Below, one piece after another: positions 9,212 through 16,778 of a DNA stretch of 64,000 nucleotides. Every line of letters starts with the position of its first letter. Positions within the stretch are counted from its first letter, which is position 1. A program made the translations under genes and the position numbers. Source of the DNA: Sporofaciens musculi (GTDB lineage: Bacteria > Bacillota > Clostridia > Lachnospirales > Lachnospiraceae); NCBI RefSeq assembly GCF_009830285.1, contig NZ_WUQX01000001.1:5084501-5148500 (forward strand). The letters run 5' to 3'. The notes beneath the pieces are model-generated. The model ran no database searches. It worked only from the letters and a program-made list of their open reading frames with translations, and was not told where the DNA came from.

Positions 9212-9996
9212 CCCCTTATCACCTCTTTCGTCAGTGCGGCATAAGCGGCTGCCACTTTACCGGAAGGGTCATGGAGATAGATGCTCTTTCCTGCCGCACT
9301 TGTTTCCGCCGCCCTCACAGAAAGGGGGATAATGTTCTCAAAAATCCGCAGTTTCCCATCATAATTCATGTGCAGAAGTTCCACAATATCCTTTGCATAA
9401 TTTGTCCGCATATCCGCCATTGTTATCAATATCCCTGCTATGGAAAGGTGTGTGTTGATCTGCCGTTTTACCTTTGCAATCGTGCGGATAAGCTGCTCCA
9501 ACCCTTTTATCGACAGGTACTGCGCCTGCACCGGGATTATGACCTGATCTGCCGCCGCAAGCGCATTGATGGTCAGCATACCAAGTGAGGGCATACAATC
9601 CAGAATAATCGCATCATATTCCTCACGCATGGTATTCAGATACTGCCGCAGGATCGTCTCCCGGCTCATGGTATTGACCAGAGTAACCTCCATGCCGGAC
9701 AATTCTATGTTCGCCGGGAGCAGGTCAACACCCTCCTCATGGTGGAGAATCCCGCTTCCGGGTGGAAGCGGCTCGTCCATGATTATCCCGCTCAGAATAG
9801 TCGAGAGCGTGGTTTCCATCTGGTCGGGCTGCTGGTATCCCAGGCTGGCAGTCATTGACCCTTGACTGTCTACGTCCACCAGAAGGACACGCCTGCCCTC
9901 ACGGGCAAGGCCGATCCCGATACTGATGGAACTCACTGTTTTTGCGCAGCCTCCTTTTTGATTACATAAGCAATAGATTGTCGCACCCATACTCAC
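9208..9996 (-). CDS. parA: ParA-family partition ATPase
   Basis: A 262-residue ATPase. The deviant Walker A is KGGCAKT (residues 14-20), followed by VDVDSQGSMTASLGY (Walker A'), and ILDCMPSLGMLT is the Walker B region. It has no N-terminal DNA-binding extension, so autorepression, if any, may need another factor such as the small upstream protein. It overlaps DUF5348 upstream and parB downstream by 4 bp each, forming a three-gene operon. It acts on the nucleoid to move or position ParB-bound DNA. Confidence 0.92.
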   Translation of the reverse strand: MSMGATIYCLCNQKGGCAKTVSSISIGIGLAREGRRVLLVDVDSQGSMTASLGYQQPDQMETTLSTILSGIIMDEPLPPGSGILHHEEGVDLLPANIELSGMEVTLVNTMSRETILRQYLNTMREEYDAIILDCMPSLGMLTINALAAADQVIIPVQAQYLSIKGLEQLIRTIAKVKRQINTHLSIAGILITMADMRTNYAKDIVELLHMNYDGKLRIFENIIPLSVRAAETSAAGKSIYLHDPSGKVAAAYAALTKEVIRG

Positions 9997-10439
9997 ACCG
10001 CCTCTCTCACCCGGACAGTCAAACCATCCATCCGTATGTCTTTATGTCCCACCAGATAGTAGTCCCTGCCGTCATGCTCCACGCTCGTCCACACCCAATA
10101 GGGCACTTCCCGGTAATCATCTTTTATCAGTACCTCAATACCGCTTCCACTGGTATAATAATGCCCGCTCTTTGTCTCATATCTTCCGCTTCCGTTCTTG
10201 TGCAGACGGCTCGTTTCCTTAACCGGACGTGAGAGGTATGCAATCCTCCGCTCCACATCCGAAAGTTTCCCCATGACCTCCCGGAGTTCTGACTGGAGGA
10301 AAAGCTGCTGCCCGTCCTCATAGTTGATATGTAATCCACTCAGATCATCATAATCTTCATAAGTGGAAAGTTTTAATATGCCCCTGATGCTCAAATTCAG
10401 GTTTTGGGCTTCCTTCAATAATAGGTTTAAATCTGCCAT
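9993..10439 (-). CDS. DUF5348-type small protein, first gene of the par operon
   Basis: A 148-residue soluble protein. The start at 10439 has AGGAGAAAATTT before it; the longer reading from 10457 would use the ribosome binding site as codons. The N-terminal half is helical (LLLKEAQNLNLSIRGIL, LREVMGKLSDVERRIAYL) and the C-terminal half is a small beta domain (GRDYYLVGHKDIRMDGLTVR) like DUF5348. Function is unknown. Its place before parA with an ATGA overlap suggests a role in partition or its regulation, which is inference. Confidence 0.65.
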   Translation of the reverse strand: MADLNLLLKEAQNLNLSIRGILKLSTYEDYDDLSGLHINYEDGQQLFLQSELREVMGKLSDVERRIAYLSRPVKETSRLHKNGSGRYETKSGHYYTSGSGIEVLIKDDYREVPYWVWTSVEHDGRDYYLVGHKDIRMDGLTVRVREAV

Positions 10440-10482
10440 AAATTTTCTCCTTCTCATAGGCGTTTATCTCTGTTAAAATAAA

Positions 10483-10543
10483 TAGGACTAAACCAGCTAT
10501 GCAGATACGGCGCTTGTCCGATGCAAAAGCTGATTTAGTCCTA
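10483..10543. repeat. Long hairpin made of inverted TAGGACTAAAyCAGC motifs
   Basis: TAGGACTAAACCAGCT at 10483 pairs with AGCTGATTTAGTCCTA at 10528-10543 (one G-T type mismatch), giving a stem of about 16 bp around a 29-nt loop. A third copy of the motif, in direct orientation, is at 10727-10741. It lies between the start of the par operon and the presumed element end. Confidence 0.8.
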
Positions 10544-10686
10544 CCTAAACTTCAAATATTAAGTTATCACTCCTTTTTAGGGACACGTTTTACAACACCA
10601 AACGGCTTGGTGGTATATTAGTGTCAAGTTGCTTGATTTTCAGTTTTCTGGTTAAAAACAGGCCCGTCTTAATCCAATTTTGCTCA

Positions 10687-10704
10687 TTTTCGACATGTCG
10701 AAAA
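10687..10704. promoter_or_regulatory. Perfect 18-bp palindrome TTTTCGACATGTCGAAAA
   Basis: A perfect palindrome 248 bp upstream of the first gene of the par operon. It could be a parS-like site for the element's ParB or an operator. It does not match the Spo0J parS consensus. Its role is inferred from position only. Confidence 0.5.
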
Positions 10705-10726
10705 TTTTTTCAAAGCAAATTTTTCA

Positions 10727-10741
10727 TAGGACTAAATCAGC
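10727..10741 (+). repeat. Third copy of the TAGGACTAAAyCAGC motif
   Basis: TAGGACTAAATCAGC repeats the arm at 10483 with one change, 244 bp away in the same orientation. Confidence 0.75.
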
Positions 10742-10769
10742 GGAAACCCTTGATTTTACTGGCTCCTTG

Positions 10770-12503
10770 CTAACTTGACACTATATTACCATACGCCCCC
10801 ACCTGCACATTCGGATACACGTCAAACCCAGGAAGCGCCCTCGCCCCTCTTCTCAAATACGCCTTCACCTTCTCCCCATACAAATACGCATCATTCCCCT
10901 TCACAATCCCCCACTCCATCATAAGCGCCGCCCCACCCGTCACAAAAGGCGTCGCAAAAGAAGTCCCCGTAAACTGTGCATATCCTCCCCCAACCGCCGC
11001 TGTAGTCACATCCACCCCCGGCGCCACAATATCCGGTTTCACCAGATTCGTCTCTCTCGTATACCCTCTCCCCGAAAAATCCGCATAAGCAAACGTCAAA
11101 CCATTGTAAGCCCCCACCGTAATCACCCTGCCTGCCGTAGATGGAATGGTAAGCGTGGTCTGCTCCGTCGGAAACAAAAAGCCCGTTCCCCGATTCAAAA
11201 CATTTTCACTGGGAAGCCATAATTCATATGCCCCAGACACTATCTTTCGGGGCTTTAGAATCAGCCGCCATACTCCGCTCGCCACATACGTCTCCCTGGG
11301 AAGCATATCAATAAAAATCTCCTGTGCCGTACTGTAAGGACTTGGTTCTCCATAATATAACAGAATCTCTGTCTGTCCCACCGTAAACCTTTGGGGCCCC
11401 AATATTTCCTGAATCGGCCCAACCGTAACTCCTGCAGGAGTCATCAGAGAAATATCCACAACATCCGTATACTCTTTCCAAATCTGTATACTAAACGCCG
11501 GCTGGTTACTCTGTACCGCCAGTTGTATGATCTCCTCCCTCCCCTCCCGCATTATTCCGGATGTATGTCCCGCGCTGGCCGCCTCGTTGCCAGAGCCGAT
11601 ACAGATACAATTCTTCCAGATATTTGACATATCGTCTATAAAACGCTCCAGCAGCGAAGTCCCGTCATGTGAGCCGTATGTGTTTCCAAAACTTAAATTT
11701 ATAGCCACAGGCATCCGAAACTCCAATGCTTTTCTTATCACATAATCAATTCCCTGCATCAGCTCTGTGGTACGCGGAAATCCCTCCTGTCTTGGATTTC
11801 CAAGTTTTACCACCAACAGCTCGCTTCTTGGGGCAACTCCTGCATAAAGTCCATTGCTGTTTCTCCCGTTTCCCGCGGCAACTCCCGCAACCGCTGTCCC
11901 ATGTCCAGACCTATCCTCACTGGGAACAATTTCCCTCCTGTCCTGAAGCGTCGTTCCCTCAAGGGCCTGGTTAATCTGCTCTGACGTATACTCTGCCCCA
12001 ATCTCATATCCTTTCGGCGGAATCCTTCCCTCCCCAGGCGCAAGGGATTGGTCCCACAGTGCACGAATCCTTGTCGTCCCGTCCTCATTCCTAAAGTCTG
12101 CATTTTCATACTCAATTCCAGAATCAATAATCGCAATCAGCACACCCTGTCCATACAACGACAAACGGGCATCTTGTACCGCATTGATACAGGATACCCG
12201 TCTGCCGTTTGCAACCTGGAAAAATAATCTCTTTGGCTTTTCAATATATTCGATTTCCGGAATCTGCGTCAATGTCTCAATCTCCGACTCTCTAATTGTA
12301 ATAATGGCATACTCGTTTTGAAGCTCAACCACTCTGGATGCCAAAGCTCTCACTCCCTCAAGGCTTCCTGAATATTTCACAATCAGCTCCCACTCCTTAT
12401 CTTCCGAGTCATACCCCACATCCAACTCCAACGATTTCTGTCGTTCCTCCGGCGTCGCATCCAACGCTAAGTTCAGTAAATTTTCGATTTTCTGACTCGC
12501 CAT
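10770..12503 (-). CDS. S8 (subtilisin-like) serine protease, CspB-like, with altered C-terminus
   Basis: A 577-residue protein. The catalytic triad is Asp127 (AIIDSGI), His201 (RSGHGTAVAG) and Ser515 (GTSFATPF). An insert of about 160 residues between His and Ser, and the absence of a secretory signal, resemble the Csp-type proteases of Clostridia, which include spore germination proteases. The C-terminal end (YPNVQVGAYGNIVSS) departs from the YPNxxxGYG pattern I would expect, and its last codons lie in the inverted repeat of the conjugative element. The gene therefore looks trimmed and re-ended by that insertion. The triad is intact, so activity may remain. The exact substrate cannot be told. 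Confidence 0.85.
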   Translation of the reverse strand: MASQKIENLLNLALDATPEERQKSLELDVGYDSEDKEWELIVKYSGSLEGVRALASRVVELQNEYAIITIRESEIETLTQIPEIEYIEKPKRLFFQVANGRRVSCINAVQDARLSLYGQGVLIAIIDSGIEYENADFRNEDGTTRIRALWDQSLAPGEGRIPPKGYEIGAEYTSEQINQALEGTTLQDRREIVPSEDRSGHGTAVAGVAAGNGRNSNGLYAGVAPRSELLVVKLGNPRQEGFPRTTELMQGIDYVIRKALEFRMPVAINLSFGNTYGSHDGTSLLERFIDDMSNIWKNCICIGSGNEAASAGHTSGIMREGREEIIQLAVQSNQPAFSIQIWKEYTDVVDISLMTPAGVTVGPIQEILGPQRFTVGQTEILLYYGEPSPYSTAQEIFIDMLPRETYVASGVWRLILKPRKIVSGAYELWLPSENVLNRGTGFLFPTEQTTLTIPSTAGRVITVGAYNGLTFAYADFSGRGYTRETNLVKPDIVAPGVDVTTAAVGGGYAQFTGTSFATPFVTGGAALMMEWGIVKGNDAYLYGEKVKAYLRRGARALPGFDVYPNVQVGAYGNIVSS

Positions 12504-12706
12504 ACAATCCCTTCTTTACCCAAAATATTCTCTGTTATTTTTTGCGGCAAATGTATATCCAACCACACACTGTAATATATTCTGACAAAATATGTCCTAT
12601 TCCCCCTCCCCAAAGAGTACACCGCAATGCTTACTCTTCAAGTGGTATTGGTGTTAAAATATATTTAATACAAAATTTTAGTCCGATATTTTTTTTATTT
12701 TTAAAA

Positions 12707-12734
12707 TGAACCAAATATAAAGTCATGGCGAATA
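12707..12734 (+). promoter_or_regulatory. Candidate ECF-type promoter of the sigma operon
   Basis: TGAACC, 16 nt, CGAATA. This has the AAC in -35 and CG in -10 that ECF sigma factors use, about 30 bp before the GTG start of an ECF sigma gene. No good TTGACA/TATAAT pair was seen in the 260-bp gap. It suggests autoregulation; the match is by eye. Confidence 0.45.
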
Positions 12735-12763
12735 TAGAGTGAACGGGCAGGGGAGGTGAAACA

Positions 12764-13297
12764 GTGAATGCACGAGAAATCGAAAGATGTATTGATGAGT
12801 TCGGTTCAGATATATATAGATTCTGCCTAAAACTCTGCGCGGACAAAACAGATGCCGAAGATTTATATCAACAGACTTTCCTAAAAGCATTAGAAACAGA
12901 ATGGGTGCTTGACTGGGAGAAAAATCCAAAAGCATTGTTTTTCTCTTTAGCACATAATCTTTGGAAAAGTGACAGAAGAAAACAGGCCCGCCGGAATATG
13001 ATTGCCCCTTGTGACAATCTCGATGACGAAACGGAAGCTCTACTGCATTCAAAAGAAAATATTGAGGAAAACTATTATCAAAAGGAACTGATTACAGAAG
13101 TCCGTCAAATCATTCAAACTCTTCCGGAAAAGTTTCAAGTACCTCTCATATTATTTTATCTTTCCGATTGCTCCATAGAACAGATATCGGCCATCATAAA
13201 AAAGCCCCCTGGTACTGTGAAAAGTCGGTTGTTCAAGGGCAGAAGCCTAATTAAAAAAAGATTGGAGGACTCTGGTTATGAGAGAACATCGCTCTGA
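12764..13297 (+). CDS. ECF-type RNA polymerase sigma factor
   Basis: A 177-residue sigma-70 family protein with only regions 2 and 4. Region 2 is DIYRFCLKLCADKTDAEDLYQQTF with KALFFSLAHNLW following. Region 4 is LPEKFQVPLILFYLSDCS, then the helix-turn-helix IEQISAIIKKPPGTVKSRLFKGR. It starts at a GTG behind GGGGAGGTG. The stop overlaps the next gene by 20 bp, so the three-gene operon is probably co-translated. The stretch is AT-richer than the element on its left, suggesting separate acquisition. The signal it answers is unknown. Confidence 0.9.
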   Translation: MNAREIERCIDEFGSDIYRFCLKLCADKTDAEDLYQQTFLKALETEWVLDWEKNPKALFFSLAHNLWKSDRRKQARRNMIAPCDNLDDETEALLHSKENIEENYYQKELITEVRQIIQTLPEKFQVPLILFYLSDCSIEQISAIIKKPPGTVKSRLFKGRSLIKKRLEDSGYERTSL

Positions 13298-13655
13298 CAC
13301 AGAAATAGAAGATATCATCCGAGCTTCTATGAAAATGACTGATATACCATCACCGGAACTGAATAATAAACTTAAAGCGGTTCTATATCAACAAGAAGCC
13401 GTCATACGAAAACAGACTGCCACACACACCTTGTCACTTTGGTATTTGCCTATGCTTTTAAATTTGGTAACTTTTTCTTTACTGGCTGTTTTTGCACTTA
13501 CAATAATCGAGAATGTTTACTTATCTTACTTTGCCGCCGGTATCTGCCTTTATCTTTGTGTGGCGGGCATCTTGATTACCATAGTCGGTGTAAAAAGAAC
13601 AAACCTAAAAGAAGACATTACAATCCGTATTGAGAAAAGGGGTATATTGACATGA
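13278..13655 (+). CDS. Small membrane protein, probable anti-sigma factor
   Basis: A 125-residue protein. A polar N-terminal cytosolic part (about 1-50) precedes two transmembrane helices (about 56-78 and 83-104) and a short basic tail. Overlap with the ECF gene upstream and the cytosol-membrane layout fit an anti-sigma factor, although no zinc-binding HxxxCxxC motif of the ZAS type is present. It overlaps the next gene by 4 bp. The assignment rests on context. Confidence 0.55.
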   Translation: MREHRSDTEIEDIIRASMKMTDIPSPELNNKLKAVLYQQEAVIRKQTATHTLSLWYLPMLLNLVTFSLLAVFALTIIENVYLSYFAAGICLYLCVAGILITIVGVKRTNLKEDITIRIEKRGILT

Positions 13656-14542
13656 ATAATATAAAAAATAAAAAAATCCTGCTTTATATCGGTATTCTTA
13701 TTATCTTACTGTTAATTTTTTTGCGGTTTGGTCTGTATTTTCTAAAAAGCGACGGCTTTAGCGGACTCTCTATGCTGCTCCCCGCCTTGCTTCTTTTCTT
13801 TAACATTTTTACAGTATGTACCTGTGCTTTTTTTGCGGCATGGGTATATCAGGATTGCAAAAAGCGAGGGGATGACGCGTTACTATGGGCGTTTATAGTT
13901 TTTATTGCTACGCCCTTTATCGGATTACTGCTTTATTTTCTGCGCCGTTCAGAAACAAAAGAAACCTGTCCCACTTGCGGACATAAAATTTCATTAAAGG
14001 CAAACTACTGCGAGGAATGCGGAACGCCTGTCAAAAAGGAGGATCATAACGTAATGGTAAAGCAAGAAACACATCACTTAAAATTTATTGTTGCCGGAAT
14101 TATAAGCATGGCGCTCATGCTGATATGCTTGATGGGCTTTATGGTCTATGCGTCCACCGGAAATGGTGTAAATACAAATATAACTTCTAATAAACGGGTT
14201 TGGAACACAGGTGTAATCAACATGAATTATAACACCTACATTGATGACATTTGGAAACTGGATTTTAAAAACGCCACCGCTGGATTTGTGAAAGAACAAA
14301 CTATGACAATTACGGACGCCGACACGCAGCTGCTCCATGCTGATATTTCCTGCGGCACAGTACCGGATGAAGCAACACTTGTTTTGTGGTTGGTACAGGC
14401 AGATGTAACAAAGTTTGTCGATGTTACCAATCTCTCTGACCCGCTTAAATATCCTTTGGATGAATTTGAAAATGGAAAAATCTATGTCAGATTGCAAATC
14501 AATGGTGTGGAAAATACTGTTTCAGAAATCTATATTAAGTAA
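13652..14542 (+). CDS. Membrane protein with zinc ribbon, part of the ECF operon
   Basis: A 296-residue protein with three parts. Two or three N-terminal membrane helices (about 8-90) include a YQDCKKRGDDALLWAFIVF segment like PLD_N-type membrane proteins. A zinc ribbon, CPTCGH...YCEECGTP, lies near 108-128. A further membrane helix (about 145-168) leads to a Thr/Asp-rich extracytoplasmic domain of about 125 residues, rich in beta pattern. The outer domain could sense the signal and pass it to the sigma/anti-sigma pair, or be a target of the sigma factor. I do not recognise the outer domain. Confidence 0.6.
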   Translation: MNNIKNKKILLYIGILIILLLIFLRFGLYFLKSDGFSGLSMLLPALLLFFNIFTVCTCAFFAAWVYQDCKKRGDDALLWAFIVFIATPFIGLLLYFLRRSETKETCPTCGHKISLKANYCEECGTPVKKEDHNVMVKQETHHLKFIVAGIISMALMLICLMGFMVYASTGNGVNTNITSNKRVWNTGVINMNYNTYIDDIWKLDFKNATAGFVKEQTMTITDADTQLLHADISCGTVPDEATLVLWLVQADVTKFVDVTNLSDPLKYPLDEFENGKIYVRLQINGVENTVSEIYIK

Positions 14543-14579
14543 CAGGAATTAATAGATGCCCAGTCTGCCCATAAAAATC

Positions 14580-14624
14580 GGGCTTTGTTTCCGGCTTTCC
14601 AGCCAAAACAAAGCCCTGTTTTTA
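14580..14624. terminator. Bidirectional terminator between the ECF operon and rubrerythrin
   Basis: GGGCTTTGTTT and AAACAAAGCCC pair around a 15-nt loop, followed by TGTTTTTATTT on the plus strand. The genes converge here, and the hairpin can serve both. Confidence 0.85.
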
Positions 14625-15236
14625 TTTCTTAATAAAATCAAACCCAAGATATGGCGCAATCTCCACTGGTATAAAATACCCCCGCTCATACCGGCAGACC
14701 GGACACATTGGCGGAACCAATTTCCCTGACTGTATATGTCCGCAATTCATACACATCCATTGTCCGTTGCCCTCACATTCAAAATACTTATTCTGCTCAA
14801 GCAGCTCAGCCAGTTTCCGAAATCGTCTGCCATGAACTGCCTCTACCTCCGCAATCTGGAAGAATGCAGATGCAGCTTCCAGAAATCCTTCTTCCTTCGC
14901 CACATTTCCAAAAGCCTGATAGACGTCGTCCGCCTCCTCCATCTCATTATGCTCTGCTTTTTTCAGTAATTTCACAACATCATCAAAATGGTCCACCGGA
15001 TATCCGCCCGAAATCTCAATGGTCGTTCCCGACAGGTTCTTAAGCAGACCATAGTATCGCTCTGCATGGGCTCTCTCCTGATCCGCTGTAAACAAAAACA
15101 CCTGCTGGATGGAATAAAGCCCCTGCTTCTTCGCCGCGTCTGCCGCAATCGTATACCGGTTTCTTGCCTGGCTTTCTCCTGCAAATGCTCTCATTAGATT
15201 CTCTCTCGTCCTACTCGCCTGAAATTCAACCGCCAT
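14622..15236 (-). CDS. rbr: Rubrerythrin
   Basis: A 204-residue cytosolic non-heme iron protein. The four-helix diiron domain has ExxH-type ligands (QERAHAERY near 52-60 and EVEAVHGRRF near 129-138). The C-terminal rubredoxin-like domain has the cysteine pairs CMNCG and CPVC (about 161-180). Rubrerythrins reduce hydrogen peroxide with electrons from NADH via rubredoxin-type carriers, protecting anaerobes from oxidative stress. It is monocistronic, with convergent neighbours on the left. All ligands appear intact. Confidence 0.95.
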   Translation of the reverse strand: MAVEFQASRTRENLMRAFAGESQARNRYTIAADAAKKQGLYSIQQVFLFTADQERAHAERYYGLLKNLSGTTIEISGGYPVDHFDDVVKLLKKAEHNEMEEADDVYQAFGNVAKEEGFLEAASAFFQIAEVEAVHGRRFRKLAELLEQNKYFECEGNGQWMCMNCGHIQSGKLVPPMCPVCRYERGYFIPVEIAPYLGFDFIKK

Positions 15237-15368
15237 GTCACATTCTCCTTTTCATTCCAAAACTCAAAATTCTTTGATTATCTTTAGTATGCGACATAAG
15301 AGCCAAATTATACACAATTTCATCCCAAGGTGCACGCCTTGTCAGACGAAGTCCACCCGCCGACAATA

Positions 15369-16385
15369 TCAATTAAACCCAATAATTCTCCTTGCTACGC
15401 TGTACACAAGAGACGAAATTTTCCGACCTGATTTCCCCGGTATATTCATGGTCTGCCCCAAAATTCCATATCGTATCTTAAAATATATCTTAAAATCCTT
15501 CATTTTGAGATACTTCCACAATTCCCTCTTCTTATCAATATTTTCTTTCTTTTTTGAACGAATCAGAATAATTGAGGACACCGTCATCATAATCGCCAGG
15601 TAATTAACCATATACTGTTTAAGCTTCCTGCTTGAAATCTTCCTCAAGTCGTACATATCTATCATCGTCTTTGTGACATATATCTGCTGATCCGCCCTTG
15701 CAATCATATTTTTCTCATTCACAGACTGATCATCCCTGCCGATAAAATATCGATAGAAATCCACATCCAGATAATAAATCTTACGGACATGGGGAAGGGG
15801 ATAATATACATAAATATTATCCACATAAAAGGTATGCTTTGGCAGCTTCATCTGAATCAGCTTAAGTAAATCTGTACGGTAGATGACAGAATGCATCAAA
15901 ATATACTGATCCAAACGAAAGTGCCCGATATCATCCCACCGGAAAATCTCATCCTGGGGCAAGGCATTGCGATAGTGAACACATTTCTTATGGGTTACAC
16001 CCACCTTCTCATATACAAAATTGGAAACCAGCATATCAATCTGTTCACCATCATCCTCAAGATTCCGAAACAGGGTCAATATCTGGTGCAGAGCCTCCTC
16101 GTCCACCCAGTCATCACTGTCCACAACTTTAAAATATTTCCCTCTGGCGGCGCTAAGTCCCTCGTTTACCGCATCTCCATGACCACCGTTTTCTTTATCA
16201 ATCACCCGAACAATACCGGAATATTGTCTCTTGTATTCGTGAGCAATCTCTGACGTCCGGTCTGTAGAACCGTCATTTACAATGAGAATCTCAACCTCGT
16301 CTCCCCCCGGCAGAATACTCTCGATTGCCCGCGCCATGTAATCCTGTGAATTGTAACATGGAATCGCAAATGAAATATACTTCAT
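15369..16385 (-). CDS. Family 2 glycosyltransferase
   Basis: A 338-residue GT-A fold enzyme. IPCYNSQDYMARAIESI opens the nucleotide-binding part, followed by IVNDGSTD and the VDSDDW motif that holds the metal and sugar nucleotide. The C-terminal part is basic with one hydrophobic stretch near 265-280 (LAIMMTVSSIILI), perhaps a membrane contact. It would transfer a sugar from a nucleotide donor to a surface glycan or lipid carrier; donor and acceptor cannot be read. It stands alone, not in a capsule or teichoic acid cluster. GGAGGAAAG precedes the start. Confidence 0.85.
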   Translation of the reverse strand: MKYISFAIPCYNSQDYMARAIESILPGGDEVEILIVNDGSTDRTSEIAHEYKRQYSGIVRVIDKENGGHGDAVNEGLSAARGKYFKVVDSDDWVDEEALHQILTLFRNLEDDGEQIDMLVSNFVYEKVGVTHKKCVHYRNALPQDEIFRWDDIGHFRLDQYILMHSVIYRTDLLKLIQMKLPKHTFYVDNIYVYYPLPHVRKIYYLDVDFYRYFIGRDDQSVNEKNMIARADQQIYVTKTMIDMYDLRKISSRKLKQYMVNYLAIMMTVSSIILIRSKKKENIDKKRELWKYLKMKDFKIYFKIRYGILGQTMNIPGKSGRKISSLVYSVARRIIGFN

Positions 16386-16778
16386 TTTCTTCTTTCCTCC
16401 TGGCTATTCATACACACTTCGGAATTTTTTTCAATTTCCGAAACATATTTCCTAGTATAAATCATTTTCTTTCTTTTTCCAACCTATTCCTGGTAAATTC
16501 TTCCTTCGCTGGTAACAGTTCAGCCTGCAACAGTTACCTTCTCTGTATCATATATCTACTGTTCATAATTTGTTCATTCATCTTTCAAAAAACCTTCATT
16601 TCTTCAACACGGTTTCTTCACAGGTGTGGCTTATACTAAATTTATCGAAGCAATTCGAGACAAGACAAAGACCATTTACTGATAGTTATTAAACTATTTT
16701 TGATAAAACTTTTTCATAATACATGCCGGGGGATTGAATCATTGATCACCCGGCATCCTCCCTTTTATAGGCTTATTC
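16386..16778. other. Gene-free stretch of 393 bp
   Basis: AT-rich, without a convincing reading frame. It holds the ribosome binding site of the glycosyltransferase at its left edge, a small hairpin (TTCGGAA/TTCCGAA, 16419-16442), and a terminator-like hairpin near its right end. The promoter of the glycosyltransferase is presumably here but not resolved. Confidence 0.6.
16723..16756 (-). terminator. Hairpin after the ECF/anti-sigma operon
   Basis: ATGCCGGG and CCCGGCAT form a perfect 8-bp stem with an 18-nt loop, 22 bp beyond the anti-sigma stop. There is no strong T-run, so termination is plausible but not certain. Confidence 0.5.

Larger units (their letters stand above)
10612..10790. repeat. 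19-bp inverted repeats at the presumed element end
   Basis: The sequence at 10612-10630 and the reverse complement of 10772-10790 agree at 16 of 19 positions, sharing the core AGTGTCAAGTT. The outer copy contains the stop codon of the protease gene, as if the element end had replaced the native 3' end. These are candidate recombinase sites or terminal repeats. The rest of this 312-bp gene-free stretch holds the TAGGACTAAA repeats and an 18-bp palindrome. Confidence 0.65.

Noticed and set aside
7212..9996. A free plasmid, judged from repA and parAB
   Set aside because: The genes run with conjugation genes and end in a chromosomal protease gene; an integrated element explains this better.
10687..10704. 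Canonical Spo0J-type parS
   Set aside because: The palindrome shares only its CG-containing centre with TGTTTCACGTGAAACA; it is kept as an operator or element-specific site candidate.
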